Positions 1-11,441 of a DNA stretch of 64,000 bases are shown in pieces. The translations under genes and the position numbers were made by a program. Under the pieces are notes generated by a model, which did no database searches, was not told the DNA's origin, and saw nothing but the letters and a program-made list of their open reading frames with translations. Source of the DNA: Craspedostauros australis (taxonomy: Eukaryota; Bacillariophyta; Bacillariophyceae; Mastogloiales; Achnanthaceae); contig JAMXDE010000004.1 of the NCBI GenBank assembly GCA_026770025.1, forward strand, positions 372,001 through 436,000, read 5' to 3'. How positions within the stretch are numbered: the stretch's first letter is position 1; each line of letters starts with the position of its first letter.

Positions 1-1
1 C

Positions 2-1153
2 AGGGATGTTGCTCGATGGGTCTTGGAAGCCATCGGGAATACTCGCGGTGGACAACCCCAGGAAGCCATCAAGGCTATTGAACAAGTCTTGGGCCAATTC
101 AAGGCTGCTACTGCACAAGGCACCGTAGCCCCCAACGCTACTGCTGAAAAAGAATTGTGCAACATCCACGCTGCTGCTGCAAAAACTGCGGGTGCTATTT
201 TTCGCAACATGTATGTACAGCTCATGCATGCAAACGGAAGCCCGGCGCATCTTTGGCCGCTGATGGACATGACTGAAAGCGATATCACAGAGTGGTTGGA
301 TTCCCATCATTCAATTTTCGTCGATCACGACTTACTCCGCCAACTATGTGTGCTCCGGAACGCCTTGGAGCAATCCAACGGCGGGCAAGACGCCTTGGTA
401 CAATCCAACCGCGGGCAAGACGCCTCGGTGGCCCAACTCACCAAGAACACTGCCGCATTGAAAGTCGGCAACTCCGCCAAAACATCTCACAGCGCACGCG
501 GCGAAAACTTGAAACCGGCCTCCATCCCCGCTCCCGCCAACGCATCCCAAGGCACAACCACATACGTCGTGGCATATGTCTTCAACGCACCACTCATCCA
601 AGTTTCAGAAGGTAGCAGTGAGTTCGCAGACGCCTACGTCACCTTCCCTGTGAAGCAGCGGGTCAGCGGCACAAACCAGAAGCCCTACAGATTGCGAACA
701 ATCTGTATCCAAGCCAAAGATCATGCTGAGGATACAAGCCCAAGGATGATAAACTACCTGGAAAATGCCCTCGCAGTGGCGGACCCCGGACTGGACCCTC
801 TCTTTGGCGAAGACCGGATATACACTATTGCAGGTACGCACAGAACAGTTGCTTGGGGCTACGAAGGTACATCCTTTCCGTACATTCCATTCGCTGTGGA
901 CAAGTCCACCATCCTGGAGAACCAGATGGAGCAAATGAAAAAGCGCCATACTAAAACCGCAAAACATGGTGCGCACGCTGTACTCTCCATCGGACCAGCA
1001 AAAACGGAAGGAGGTTCAGCCAAGCAAAAAGCGTGCATCAATCGCATCGAGGAAGAGAAAGTGAGAGCGGAAGGGAAAAAGAGAGAGAGAGAGCGGAAAA
1101 GAAAAAGAGAGAGAGAGCAGCCAAACAGGGAAAAATCAAAACAATGCATCTGA
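2..1153 (+). CDS. Unrecognised protein, 3' part of gene
   Basis: The reading frame is open from the window edge, so the true start lies upstream or in an earlier exon; the first in-frame start-like codon inside the window is a TTG at 23, which is not convincing. About 384 residues are visible. The N-terminal third looks helical. A short tandem repeat (QSNGGQDALV / QSNRGQDASV) follows near the middle, then a globular-looking stretch with aromatic residues. The last 35 or so residues are a highly charged Arg/Glu/Lys tail coded by a purine tract at about 1,050-1,125. No family was recognised and no membrane segment or signal peptide is visible. Confidence applies to it being coding, not to any function. 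Confidence 0.55.
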   Translation, partial: RDVARWVLEAIGNTRGGQPQEAIKAIEQVLGQFKAATAQGTVAPNATAEKELCNIHAAAAKTAGAIFRNMYVQLMHANGSPAHLWPLMDMTESDITEWLDSHHSIFVDHDLLRQLCVLRNALEQSNGGQDALVQSNRGQDASVAQLTKNTAALKVGNSAKTSHSARGENLKPASIPAPANASQGTTTYVVAYVFNAPLIQVSEGSSEFADAYVTFPVKQRVSGTNQKPYRLRTICIQAKDHAEDTSPRMINYLENALAVADPGLDPLFGEDRIYTIAGTHRTVAWGYEGTSFPYIPFAVDKSTILENQMEQMKKRHTKTAKHGAHAVLSIGPAKTEGGSAKQKACINRIEEEKVRAEGKKRERERKRKREREQPNREKSKQCI

Positions 1154-1777
1154 CGCAGCGATGAATCACAACAACGCCAGGGGGACTGGGCATTGTGCCG
1201 CGAAGCAACAACCAGGCAGCCGGACCAACGCGGCAAATGCCGCATGCCTCATGAAGGCGTTGGCAATGGGCGATGCCTTCGTAGGAGCACACCGAAAAGG
1301 GGTTCGGTGTTTCCAATCCACGCATACATACATCCATCCGTGCATACATACATCCATCCGCGCATACATGCATCCTTCAGGACATCTGGTGGTTCTGATG
1401 AGTTGCGCAACGACACTCATGTCAGTACCAATGCTTCTCCCTCGGAGGAAAGTCTGCGTTGCAGTCTTACCAATATTACACGTAAAGAAAATCACTAGTA
1501 CCATATACACTAACACATGCGTCACTACGAGTACAAGTGCGGCCGCGAATGCTGCGCATACTATAGTCGTACAGCCTAACCTTTTTCTTGGGATTTCCAA
1601 ACAGATCACATATTCATAATCCTGGTGGTATGCTCGTGTACTATGCACCTCGCTCACTCGGCAAACCGATAGCACTCGTGCCTATGATAAAATACCTCGT
1701 TATTGCCACAGTCGTTCCTTTTCCCCATTCATTTTCCCACCCAATCATGCCTGTGAAGAGTTGGCCGCCGTCGACTT
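1154..1777. other. Intergenic region with a short satellite-like repeat
   Basis: No convincing gene is seen. The stretch separates the plus-strand gene ending at 1153 from the minus-strand gene ending at 1778, so it holds two converging 3' flanks. Confidence 0.5.
1321..1375. repeat. Imperfect CATA/CATC tandem repeat
   Basis: Three copies of a roughly 20-bp unit (GCATACATACATCCATCC with small changes) lie in tandem, followed by a degenerate part-copy. Confidence 0.8.
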
Positions 1778-3013
1778 TCACATTGGTGGATTGTCCCGTG
1801 CCTCTTCCAGTTCTTGCTTTGCCTTGGCGGCCCGAAGCTTCAAATCGAGTTCCTGAATACGCAGATCGGTGTACGCGCGTTCGAGTTTCGCAACCTGTAG
1901 CTTGCGCCGAAGCACCTTCATCTTGTTCGCACACTTGCTCATTGGAAAGGTCGGATTGCGAGGATGAGGAATACCGTTGTTGTTGCTGTTGCTGGTGTTG
2001 CTACTGTTGGTGCTATGGGCGTCGTTGCTGGGATCATGGGAGTGGCGACGAGAAATAACGCGGCCAGTCCCATCAGTACCGCTATCAGTGGACGATGCGC
2101 CTTCATTGTGTCCATTCACACGATCGAGGTTGCCGTCGCGGTCGCTGCTGCTTGGATTGCAGACAGTGAAAGTTTCATTGCTGGCAGGCTGATCCCAGCG
2201 CTTGCGTTTCTGCGGTCGGACGCAGATAGTTTTGCGCCGATAACGCGGAGTCTTCTGTTTGCGTTGCTTTTTGGTGTCTCTGCTGTGATGATCGATGATA
2301 TCGCCGTTCGTGACGCTGCCATCTTTCGCGCACTCGCCGTTGTTGTGCGGTTTCATGGCGGTGGAGCTGGCAGTGCCGATGGTTTCTTTTCCAGTTTCAT
2401 CACCATTGCTGCTGGCTTCGCGATCTGGGGATGAAGCTTCGTCTTTGTGGGGACTGCGAGCATTGGCAGATAGTCGAAGCGATTTGCGTCCGGCGAGTCG
2501 CAACGGCGCAGGTGTCGGCTTCGGACCAGATTTGGAGGAGAGGATGGCAGGTGGCAATTTCTCCACAATCTGCGGAGCATCTTTCAGGATGCCCCAGCAT
2601 GCTGCAATTGACTCAACACTGACAAGAGAACGGTTGTGTTTCAGTGAGGATGATTGATACACATTTGTGATCCATTGAAGCTCGGCGTCTTTCGTTCGGT
2701 GAGGGGTCGATGGACGGCACTTGCGGAGCTCGAGAATACTTCGCCTTATGCCGCGAAAGAAGGCCTTGAGGCTGGTCAGTTTTGAACGGTGCAGTCTTCG
2801 ATCAGTCACTGCTTCAGCATCATTGGTGTTGGTGTGACCTCCGTTTGCATCCTCTCTTGTCAGTCTTTCGTTGTATTCGTCGACTCGCCGATTGAAGCTG
2901 TCGAAGATCAAGGGCCATTCTCCTGTTTTGCAGTCGCCTGGTTCCTTCTTGATTTCCAGGTAGGCATAGCAAAGCATCCGCGCTTTTACCGTACACCAGA
3001 TGCGAAGCGCCAT
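1778..3013 (-). CDS. Coiled-coil protein, possible Myb/SANT-like family, copy A
   Basis: The 411-residue protein is a tandem paralogue of the gene at 3905-5152. The start is the ATG at 3013 because it lines up residue for residue with the paralogue's start (MALRIWC / MASLTWC). The conserved N-terminal 130 residues hold a tryptophan-containing helical segment (motif EIKKEPG, then GEWPLIFDSFNRRVDEYNER) and a second block around LELRKCRPSTPH. This pattern resembles the Myb/SANT-like domain found next to plant transposases, but the match is weak. The middle is Ser/Asn-rich with basic patches (KRKRWDQ). The last 60 residues form a predicted coiled coil (KVLRRKLQVAKLERAY). No signal or membrane segment is seen. 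A nuclear DNA-binding role is inference only. Confidence 0.7.
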   Translation of the reverse strand: MALRIWCTVKARMLCYAYLEIKKEPGDCKTGEWPLIFDSFNRRVDEYNERLTREDANGGHTNTNDAEAVTDRRLHRSKLTSLKAFFRGIRRSILELRKCRPSTPHRTKDAELQWITNVYQSSSLKHNRSLVSVESIAACWGILKDAPQIVEKLPPAILSSKSGPKPTPAPLRLAGRKSLRLSANARSPHKDEASSPDREASSNGDETGKETIGTASSTAMKPHNNGECAKDGSVTNGDIIDHHSRDTKKQRKQKTPRYRRKTICVRPQKRKRWDQPASNETFTVCNPSSSDRDGNLDRVNGHNEGASSTDSGTDGTGRVISRRHSHDPSNDAHSTNSSNTSNSNNNGIPHPRNPTFPMSKCANKMKVLRRKLQVAKLERAYTDLRIQELDLKLRAAKAKQELEEARDNPPM

Positions 3014-3904
3014 CGTGGACAAGAAGTGGACTCTTGGTTTGTGGGCAAATGTATCTGCTCTGATAGCTTACTATGCGACGGCACACTCGTCTCTGATTCT
3101 TCTTGCTCGGTTCTTCGGCTCAGTTGTTGAACGACAGTCCGAGGATGGTTGGAAGATAGTGTTGGAAGGGTGAAGCCGAAGAATCGACGACACAACGATG
3201 GTGTGATGTCTCTCAGGCTGCTTCTGTTGCTGATGCTGCACTTGGCACTGGACGTGTTGGCATTGATGCCATCTTGCGAGGAGTGTACCTATGTCCGTTT
3301 GAATGCAGCGCCTCTTTTGGATTGGCGGTTGGCGGCATTGGTTGGCGTTGTTTTGTGATGCTGCGAACGTGCGTTGATGTGGCAGAAGGAGCGCATTTTT
3401 TTTTTTGCACCTGCGACGCTCCTTCTCGTCTCCTTCGTGCGTACTTTCATGAATGGGATGACACTCGCTCGATTCAATGGACCAGAAACCACTTCCAGAA
3501 CCATTCCACCCATCGCACTGTCCCTTCCGATTTGAATTGTACCATAGCTGCATTCATTGAGCACCACCAATAAACTATGCTACATATGTACGACAACGCC
3601 TGCCCCCCAGTATCCACCAAGCCACAGATCTTTCCAACATACATATAATATGTACTATGGAACAGTAGTATGTAACACAGGACGAAACAGCAACATGATG
3701 AAAGCCCACAACTCGTGCCAAGGCGAGGCCGCAGTGATCGAAGAACGACAGGGCAGATGCCCGCACATCCCACGCTCTACGGACTCTTCACAAGTGCAAA
3801 TGCGAGTAGTCCACCCGAATCCGACGTCTTTCTCACATCTTGAATTTCCTCGTTCATCCATGCATGCGTACATGTATAAATGCATGTGGCAAGCTGGCCA
3901 CCCG
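3014..3904. other. Intergenic region between the two coiled-coil paralogues
   Basis: This is the 5' flank of copy A and 3' flank of copy B. Reading frames here are short and compositionally biased, and none aligns with the paralogue, so no extra exon is proposed. A T-run lies at about 3,397. Confidence 0.5.
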
Positions 3905-5152
3905 CTAGTCCCACTCCAGGAAGGATCTATCATCACGTGCCCGGTTCAGCTCTTGTTTCTTCTTCTCAATCTCGAGCTCGAGCTTCAGCTTCTTGAGTTG
4001 CATTTTGCTGTAGGCGTGTTCGAGCTCAGCCACCTGGATCTTGCGCTGAAGCAGCTTCATGGTCTTGGTACCCTCGCTCACTAGAGGGGGCGGGCTGCGA
4101 AGATGAGGAGTCTTGCGAGTGCTTCTGGGGTTGTTGCTCCGAGAACCGCGACGTGAATGGTGACAAGAAGGGACGCGGCCAGTCCCAGCAGTCTCCACAT
4201 CGTTGGACAATGCGCCTCCGTTGTTTCCATCAACACCATCGATTTGGCTGGAACTGTCACTTGTATTGCAGATAGGGTGAGTTTCAGCGATGGCAGGCTG
4301 ATCGCAATGTCTGCGTTTCTTTCGTCGGATGCGGACAATTGTGCGTCCGCACCTTGGATGCTTTCGGTTTCGATTTGGTTGATTATCTCTGCTATGGCGA
4401 TCGATGGTGTCGTTGGTATCGTCGGTCCTGATGCTGCCAATACTTGCGGACACTGACTCACCGCCGGTACGTGGTGGAGTGACGGCGTGAATGCTGACAT
4501 CTTCTGATTCGCTTTCATCCCAATAATCGCTGTCATCACTATCATCGTCGTTGCTATCCTGATCATCTTGGGATAAAGATTGATCGTTGCATTGGCTGCG
4601 AGCAACTGTAGATATCTGCGCCTGATTGGATGACACGGTGTGTAGACGGTGGGGCGGTGGTTGTGAACTGGACCTGGCTTGGACAGATGCAGGCGGGGAG
4701 ATTTCAGCAATCTGCGGAGCATCTTTGAGGATGTCCCAGCACTCGACGAGGGTCTCAATACTTACGAAACGGTTTTTGAGTGCGCCACGAGATGATTTCC
4801 TACAATCTGCAATCCATTGGAGTTCGGCATCTTTAGAAAGGTGAGGGGTGGATGGACGGCACTTGCGGAGTTCGACAATGCTGCGCCTTACGATGGAGAA
4901 GAAGCCCCTGACACTGTCTTGTGTTGAGCGGGGCAGTCTTCGACCAGCCGCTGCTTCAGCATCGCTGGTGTTGGTGCTGCCTCCGCTCGTCTCTTCTCGG
5001 GCCATTCTTTCGTTGTATTCGTTGATCCGCCTGTTGAATTCCTCAATGACGAGCGGCCATTCTCCGTTGAACCGACCTGGTGTCTTCTTGATTTCCAGGA
5101 TGGAGAGGCAAAGCATCCGTGATGTTATTGGACACCAGGTGAGGCTTGCCAT
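3905..5152 (-). CDS. Coiled-coil protein, possible Myb/SANT-like family, copy B
   Basis: The 415-residue paralogue of copy A has the same order: N-terminal block starting MASLTWCPITSRML, a GEWPLVIEEFNRRINEYNER segment, the VELRKCRPSTPH block, an acidic middle (DSNDDDSDDSDYWDESESED) absent from copy A, a basic patch (RIRRKKRRHCDQP) and a C-terminal coiled coil (MKLLQRKIQVAELEHAY). The frame stays open another 93 codons upstream, but that extension is low-complexity and not shared with copy A, so ATG 5152 (context ACAATGGC) is chosen. The shared ends and diverged, differently charged middles suggest a tandem duplication with relaxed constraint on the linker. Function is unknown. Confidence 0.7.
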   Translation of the reverse strand: MASLTWCPITSRMLCLSILEIKKTPGRFNGEWPLVIEEFNRRINEYNERMAREETSGGSTNTSDAEAAAGRRLPRSTQDSVRGFFSIVRRSIVELRKCRPSTPHLSKDAELQWIADCRKSSRGALKNRFVSIETLVECWDILKDAPQIAEISPPASVQARSSSQPPPHRLHTVSSNQAQISTVARSQCNDQSLSQDDQDSNDDDSDDSDYWDESESEDVSIHAVTPPRTGGESVSASIGSIRTDDTNDTIDRHSRDNQPNRNRKHPRCGRTIVRIRRKKRRHCDQPAIAETHPICNTSDSSSQIDGVDGNNGGALSNDVETAGTGRVPSCHHSRRGSRSNNPRSTRKTPHLRSPPPLVSEGTKTMKLLQRKIQVAELEHAYSKMQLKKLKLELEIEKKKQELNRARDDRSFLEWD

Positions 5153-6096
5153 TGTGAATGTTAGTGACTCCGAACAGAAGTCGATTGATTGCCGTTGCCT
5201 TTGTTTGCTTTCTCTGCTTGAGATCTCTGATGCCTGCGTTTGTGCCTTCGCTCCTGCTGTGGTATGTTTGGAGGCGGACTTCTGAGAGAGTCTGGAGAGG
5301 GGTTGGACTCTTGTGGTGCAACCATGATGTCTCTGCTGTTGTAGATACTGTGGGTGCAGCAAAATGTGTGTCATCAAGCGTTTCTCATTGTTGGCTTCCG
5401 CTTGATCTTCGCGAAAAAGATCTGGAGGCAATCAGAACCCAAGATACCATTGCGTTCGATGTGGTCAAATCGACCCACACGATTATCAGTAATGTTCTGT
5501 CGATGAGAACAAAAAAGCCGAATTGATGACGAATTCTGTTTCGCTGTCAGCGTGACGCGAACGGTCAAATCAACATTCATCCGACGCACACGAACTGCGA
5601 CAGCGCCTTTGTGTCTGAGCTGTCACATCCGAAATCCAATCCAATGGATTCCGATGATGCCACGTGATGCAAAACCACACCACGCAACCATGACATTTCC
5701 GACTCCGATTTCTTCCGTTCTTTTGGAGTTCTTCGTTGTGGTCGAATCGTTGTTCCTTGTTGCGCTGTTGTCGTGGAGAAACACCATAGTTCCGTAACTT
5801 GTCAGAAACGCGTACTTGTCTCGCAGTGTACACGATCTATTCCGTGTATTTGCATCCACCAACACATCACTTTCGGTGCCAAGCCCTCTTCGATCTTGTG
5901 CAATACCCCACCCGCTTGTCAAGAGGTCGTCATTGTCATCATTGAAGCCGGTGATTGGGTTGGTGAGGTGGAGTTGGTGCATTGATGCCACACCTTGGAG
6001 AACGTTGCGTTCCTCACTTTCTCCCGTCAGATAACATCACATACCATCACTGGACACCGCATTCGTTGCAATACACCAGACTTTGACATAAACAGC
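5153..6096. other. Divergent intergenic region
   Basis: This is the shared upstream region of the minus-strand coiled-coil gene and the plus-strand DUF4239 gene. No coding region is supported; the frames present are overlapping and short. Confidence 0.5.
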
Positions 6097-7846
6097 ATGG
6101 ACAGCATGGACAACTTACACCACCGACAAGAACTGTCATGGTTGCAGCTACAAACGAAATCGCAAAGAACTAGGCAGCGACAACGACAACGACGAAGGCG
6201 GACACGAAAGCAATCGGTTTCTCCGATCCTCACCAAGGCGCAAGCGGCGTTGTTGCTGCTCCTTACCATCGTCGCATGCAAACGCTCGGCGTCTTCGGTC
6301 TGCGCATTCCAAGTTCAAGTGGGTGGCTTCAAGCCAAGCTTCACCACGGGTCCAAGTTCGAGTGCGTCCAGTTCCACCACCACCACATTCAAAATCAACA
6401 ACTTCAATGGCATCAACCATGGCGACATGAATGACGGCCAATTGCAAAGGCATAGCCAACAGCCACAGCAATATCGACACCATCGCGATGGCAGGACGAG
6501 CCTCCAATTGTACTCGCGCAGACGCGCACGTTCATTAGCGGCGATCTCAGACCCACGCCAGCTTGCGGACCCTGTCCTGCTGGAGGTGGATGCCTTCGTG
6601 GATCTTGACCTGCAGGACGATGAGGCCGTGGAAGAAGCGGATATGCGCTATGCGGCCACCATGCAAATGACGGAAATGGAGGCGCAGTTCTTCAATGGCC
6701 TCGAGTCGTTCCTGCAGATGGTGCCCATCTTCATTCCTGTGTTGGCCTACCTCACGTACGATCCATTGGCCAAGGAATTTGCGCACGTCATCGAGCTCAT
6801 CGCCAATCGGAATTGGGTTGCCGTGGATGGCGGTGCCTACCAGGCCAAGATTATCGCGCCCGCCATCAACGGCGTGGTGGTGCCGTCGATTTCCATCCTC
6901 TTCGCCACCCTCACAGGCACCACCGTATCCACCTTGCGCGATCGACAGGCAAAGATCAGCAACTCGCTCAACATGGAGGCCGGACAGCTGCGCATGCTGC
7001 AATCCTTGCTGGACTCCGTCCCGCGTCCCATCTGCGACACCACCAAATGCCGCAGGTACATGATGCAGTACGTCTCGCGGCTCATCGCCGAAAGCCAGCC
7101 AACCGTCGTGGTGCCCGAATTGAGAGGCAGCATCGACAGCGAGCTCAACGGCGTGCTCAAGGAGCTCAACCAGCTCGCCTTCAACGAGCGCATCCCCGAC
7201 ACCATCATCGGCCAATGCTACTCCGTGTGTTCCAAGCTATTCGAGGAGCGCGCCAAACGCATATCGGCGTTGCGGTCGGGATTCCCGCCGTTGCATTACG
7301 CCATCGTCATTGGGCTGGCCTTGTCCATCTGCTTGGCATTTTTGCTCGAGACCGATCAGCAGCTCCTGGTCTTTCTCAATGCCATCCAGCTGCGGATACT
7401 TTGGACGTGAGTTCTTGCTGAATGGGATGGCAGAGGATATACGACGTGTGCTTGTTGTTGTTGTTGTTGTTGGTTGCATGTTGTTGGGCGATTGAAAATG
7501 GCCTCCTTCTGCTTCATGCAAGATGACAACTCAATGTGACGGAACCGGTGCAATCCTTTCGCACGCCGAATCCAAAGTCGCCATTCATTTCAATACGTCC
7601 TCACTCCCTGTCTGTCTCTCACCCTTTTCTCATGGACACAACCACACTCGTTCAAACGCATGTATCAATCACAGCATGCTCGCTGGCACGTTTTCAGCAC
7701 TCGCCATCGTCGCCTACGACCTCATCGAACCATTCCGTGGATCGTATCAAGTTTCACAATGCGTCGACCAGCTCTACACACTGCGTCTCACTCTGGATGC
7801 GCAGATTGAGGACGATGTCCGCAACCGACGCACAGGGGTGAAATAG
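6097..7846 (+). CDS. Plastid-targeted DUF4239 (bestrophin-like) membrane protein, copy 1
   Basis: Two exons are predicted, 6097-7406 and 7675-7846, joined at a GTGAGT donor and an ATCACAG acceptor; the join keeps frame and gives 493 residues. The ATG at 6097 is the first real ATG in frame. A basic region of about 50 residues is followed by a hydrophobic stretch (AALLLLLTIVAC) and SVCAFQ, resembling the ASAFAP cleavage motif of heterokont plastid presequences. The body has membrane segments at VPIFIPVLAYLTY, VVVPSISILFATL, YAIVIGLALSICLAFLLE and, across the intron, TFSALAIVAYDL, ending in the family-typical DLIEPFRGSYQV. DUF4239 proteins are bestrophin-related; thylakoid or envelope ion transport is inference. 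The N-terminal basic stretch is long for a signal peptide, so the exact start is uncertain. Its nearest relative is the next gene. Confidence 0.85.
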
Positions 7847-7867
7847 GTGCCCACCAACAATTAGAAT

Positions 7868-7873
7868 AATAAA
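7868..7873 (+). promoter_or_regulatory. Candidate polyadenylation signal
   Basis: AATAAA lies 22 bases after the stop codon of the first DUF4239 gene. Confidence 0.5.
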
Positions 7874-8662
7874 GTATTGTAATACAATGCCGTTGCTATA
7901 GTAGGACGATCATCACGTTGTAGCGCAACAGACTTGAGGTCGCAGAGGGACTTGCTGCTCCAAGCATGCTGTATTTGATGTTTTGCAGATTGATTCCTTC
8001 GAGGTGGAAGACAGCGTCGTCGCCCAATGCAAAAACGCAGAGGAGGGGGATGATGTGCAAGATATAATACGTTGACGAGCCACGACCGACGGACACATCA
8101 CCAATCAATCGGTCTGTTTGCTGCATCAGATGCCAGTGCTGCTATGATTGTGTGAAGGAGCTTGCTCTTTCTCTCTCGAGAAACAGAAAATGAGAAAGAT
8201 CGACAACTCGTGGTTTAGCAACTTACTACGAGTACTATCTAAGCAGTACTCTTGTTTCGAGAACCAGATTCATGATACCAGTTCCTCTGCATCCCGCCAA
8301 TCAAAACCGTTGCGCAACGTCCAAACAAACAGCTGGCAGACATCACCACAGCGTCGTTGGTTGCAGTTTGTTACTCGCGAACATGGATCCTTCTTCGACA
8401 TGGCGACACGGATGTTGACGGATCACATCCAAAGATGCAGAACACATCAAGAGAAGGCACGCCTTCAAGGGAGAGAAACGCCACTGCAACCAGATCATCG
8501 CCATTCTCCTGAGGCGCAAACAACTGAAGCCAAGAAACAGCAACGTCGTCATCAGAATTGGTTTGTGGGCGAGTCTTCGTTGCACACTCTCGTGTCTGAC
8601 TCTCGCACAATAGTAGTAGCAGCAGCAGCATCAACATCGAGAGTCCACACCGACAAAGCATC
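7874..8662. other. Intergenic region between the DUF4239 tandem copies
   Basis: No gene is supported. It includes the 5' flank of the second copy, with an AGT/AGC-rich leader just before its ATG. Confidence 0.5.
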
Positions 8663-10266
8663 ATGAGACGGACGCAAGACCGATCCAAAAAGATCGTTGT
8701 CTATTCCTTCATTGCTCTGGTGGCAGCATCATCGACAGCATCGACAGCGGCATTCGCACCACAGTTCACAAGAGCAATTCGCAGACATGCGCCGGCGTCA
8801 CCATCGTCATCGTCATCGTCGCACCAATACCATGGCCCATTCAATGCACGAGTTCCGTTGCATCATGGCGTGAACTCTTCGCCCAGAGAAGGCAACATGG
8901 ATGATGACATCAACTTGCGACGCCAGCGTGACAGGAGCAGCAACATGTTCCATTTTCCTACTCCGAAAAGCAATGAAAGGATGGAGGCCTCCGACACAAC
9001 ATCGTCTATGGCCGCGGTGGAAGCAAGGGCGTTGCAACGACAGTCACAGATCTTTGATGGCATCGTTAGTACCGTCAACGGCGATTTCGACGATGCTAGA
9101 AGCATGTATTTCGACAATGAAGATGGAGTCTATGATTTCCATCTCGATGTGTGCGAGCTCAACCCAGAATCGAGCCGCCTGGAGCCAACGATGCTCGCGA
9201 AAGCGATGGAGATAGCCATGATGTGGACGCCCGTCATCTTCCCGTGTCTGGCCTACTCGTTCTACACACCAACCGCCAAACTGTTCACCACGACGATGGA
9301 TGCGCTGTCACGACACAACTGGGTGGAGGTCGACGGCGGAGTCTTCCGCGCGCAGATCATCACGCCCGCCCTCAACGGCATCGTCCTGCCGGCCGTCTCC
9401 ATCCTGTTCGCGACGCTCATTTCCGTCACCATCTCGACGTTGCGAGAGCGGCAGGTCAGCATCCGCACATCATTCAACCTCGAAGCCAGCCAAATTCGCA
9501 TGCTGCAAACCATGTTCGACTCCTTTCCCAGCGGACCTGTCCAGGATAAGATCCGACGGTACCTCGTGCAGTACACGTCGCGGATTCTCTCCGAGTGTCA
9601 GCATGCGCAGGAGACCTGGCGCCGACACTCCATGGACAGCGAGCTGACCGGCATCCTGCACGAGCTCAATCAGCTCAGCGTGCGAAAGCAGGTTGCAGGC
9701 ACCGCCAATGTGGGCTACCAAACCCATGACCAAGTTGAGCACTCGCCATCCGATCCCATCCTGGGTCAAAGCTACACCGCCATCCAGGTATTGATGGAGG
9801 AACGATCCAAACGCATGACCGCAATGCAGTCCACCTTTCCAATCCTGCATTACACCATCGTGTCCGCATTGGCAGGATGCATTCTGATGGCGTTTCTCAT
9901 CGAGACAGATCAAGAACTTCTGGTGTTCTTTAATTCGGTGCAGTTGCGATTGTTGTGGGCCGGTACGTTGATTTTGTGGAGAACTGAAGGGAGAGCATGT
10001 TGTCTTCTAATTGACTGACATGGCAGAGTGTGATTCATGCACCGAGAGTAGAAGGTCCACTCACAGCATTGATTCTTCATTTTTTTCATTCTCTTCCTGC
10101 ACACACAGCTCTGGTCGGTGCCTTCACTGCGCTGGCGATCGTCATTTACGATCTGAGAGATCCATTTGATGGATCGTACAACGTCGCGCGGTCTGTGCAA
10201 CAATTGCGCACATTGCGAAAGACGTTGGCGCTGTCCTTCTCTGACAGCGATGGCAATGGTCTGTGA
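8663..10266 (+). CDS. Plastid-targeted DUF4239 (bestrophin-like) membrane protein, copy 2
   Basis: Two exons, 8663-9962 and 10109-10266, use a GTACGT donor and a CACACAG acceptor and give 485 residues; the intron sits at the same place as in copy 1, right after the conserved QLRLLW. The N-terminus is a clear bipartite plastid presequence: basic start, hydrophobic core IVVYSFIALVAASSTA, then STAAFAPQ, close to the ASAFAP consensus, with a Ser-rich transit region after it. The domain matches copy 1 throughout (NWVEVDGGVFRAQIITPALN; YTIVSALAGCILMAFLIETD; DLRDPFDGSYNV). About 25 extra residues (AGTANVGYQTHDQ area) sit in the loop before the last helix. The pair is a tandem duplication that kept gene structure and targeting. 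Confidence 0.9.
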
Positions 10267-11441
10267 ATACAGTTTTGATGCGGAGGTGACCTCGTCTTCT
10301 TTTGGAAGGGAGGCATGAATGTGACGTGGACTGGAGCCGTCGGAAGAGCGGCAAAGCGGGATGGCGACAGGATTCTGTTACAATGCAATAGAACAAAGCT
10401 GTCGGGATATTCAAGCTACTCTGGAGAGTAACAGACTGGTATCGTTGTATTTTACGTATAATGTATGCAACTCGCAGTCTGGTCCGATACGGGAAGGGCT
10501 TCATTGGCGTCATTCATCGGAAATGAGCGACATCGGCCGCAAGCTCTGCCTCTCTCAAAATTCATCACTGCAGTATACTCGGACTATCGCAGCAGATGCC
10601 ATGGTAACCACGGTATCGACAAACCACTCTACCATACGAGCCAGAGAGAAGAGTGGAAGGGTGCACAATGCTATTGGCTGGTCTTCGGCAGGAATCGCAC
10701 GTGGCACCGCACCATTATCAACAACACGACATGCTCCACGTGCCAACTTGGAGCTTTCTTGAAACTGTGTAGAATACGATCTATTCTATTGTATAATATT
10801 GCCCAACTGTGCCAGGACTGATCAAAGCAAAACGGTCCTCTCTCTGTTCGACATGTTCACCAGGAGGTTCCACAGTCAACAATCCATTGCTCGGACGTTG
10901 ACACAACACAGCTGCTACCTCGACATGATCCTGAGCACATCCATCCTCGCAGAGTCGTCTGCCTCATCATGATCAATTCCTGAGTGTTGCGTGAACGATG
11001 CAAGCAAGTGAGTATTACCAAAGTGAGTATAGTAGGTGGCTGCAGTGCCAATGCGCACGCAACAGGTGTGTGCTCTTTCGATAGCGCCGTCATTGTTGTT
11101 GACAATGTTGTTGCCATCTTTCGCGAAAGATGTGAGCACCTCAATCGTGTTGGAAGCATTGCATGTGGTTGGAGTCTCATCATGTGTCGGAGACGACATG
11201 GATGGAGAAACAGGGAAGAGTTTTGCGCACAGTTTGGCGCCAAAAACCTGTGTCATTTGTGATGTGTGATGGCATGCGTTGTGGCTTTGTGCAAAACGTG
11301 ATGGCAAAGACGATCTCACCACACAACGCTGCACAACACACAAAGCCATTCACCTTGCTTTTGTTCTCGACACATTATAATAGTACATGTCCATTCCACC
11401 ACTATTCCACCTACGTATTACACCATACGAACACAGGCAAC
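10267..11441. other. Intergenic region, 1.2 kb
   Basis: No supported gene. Short frames on both strands lack start context, splice partners or family resemblance. Confidence 0.5.

Noticed and set aside
3071..3553. 160-codon minus-strand frame upstream of coiled-coil copy A
   Set aside because: No counterpart beside copy B, low-complexity, and no splice pair found.
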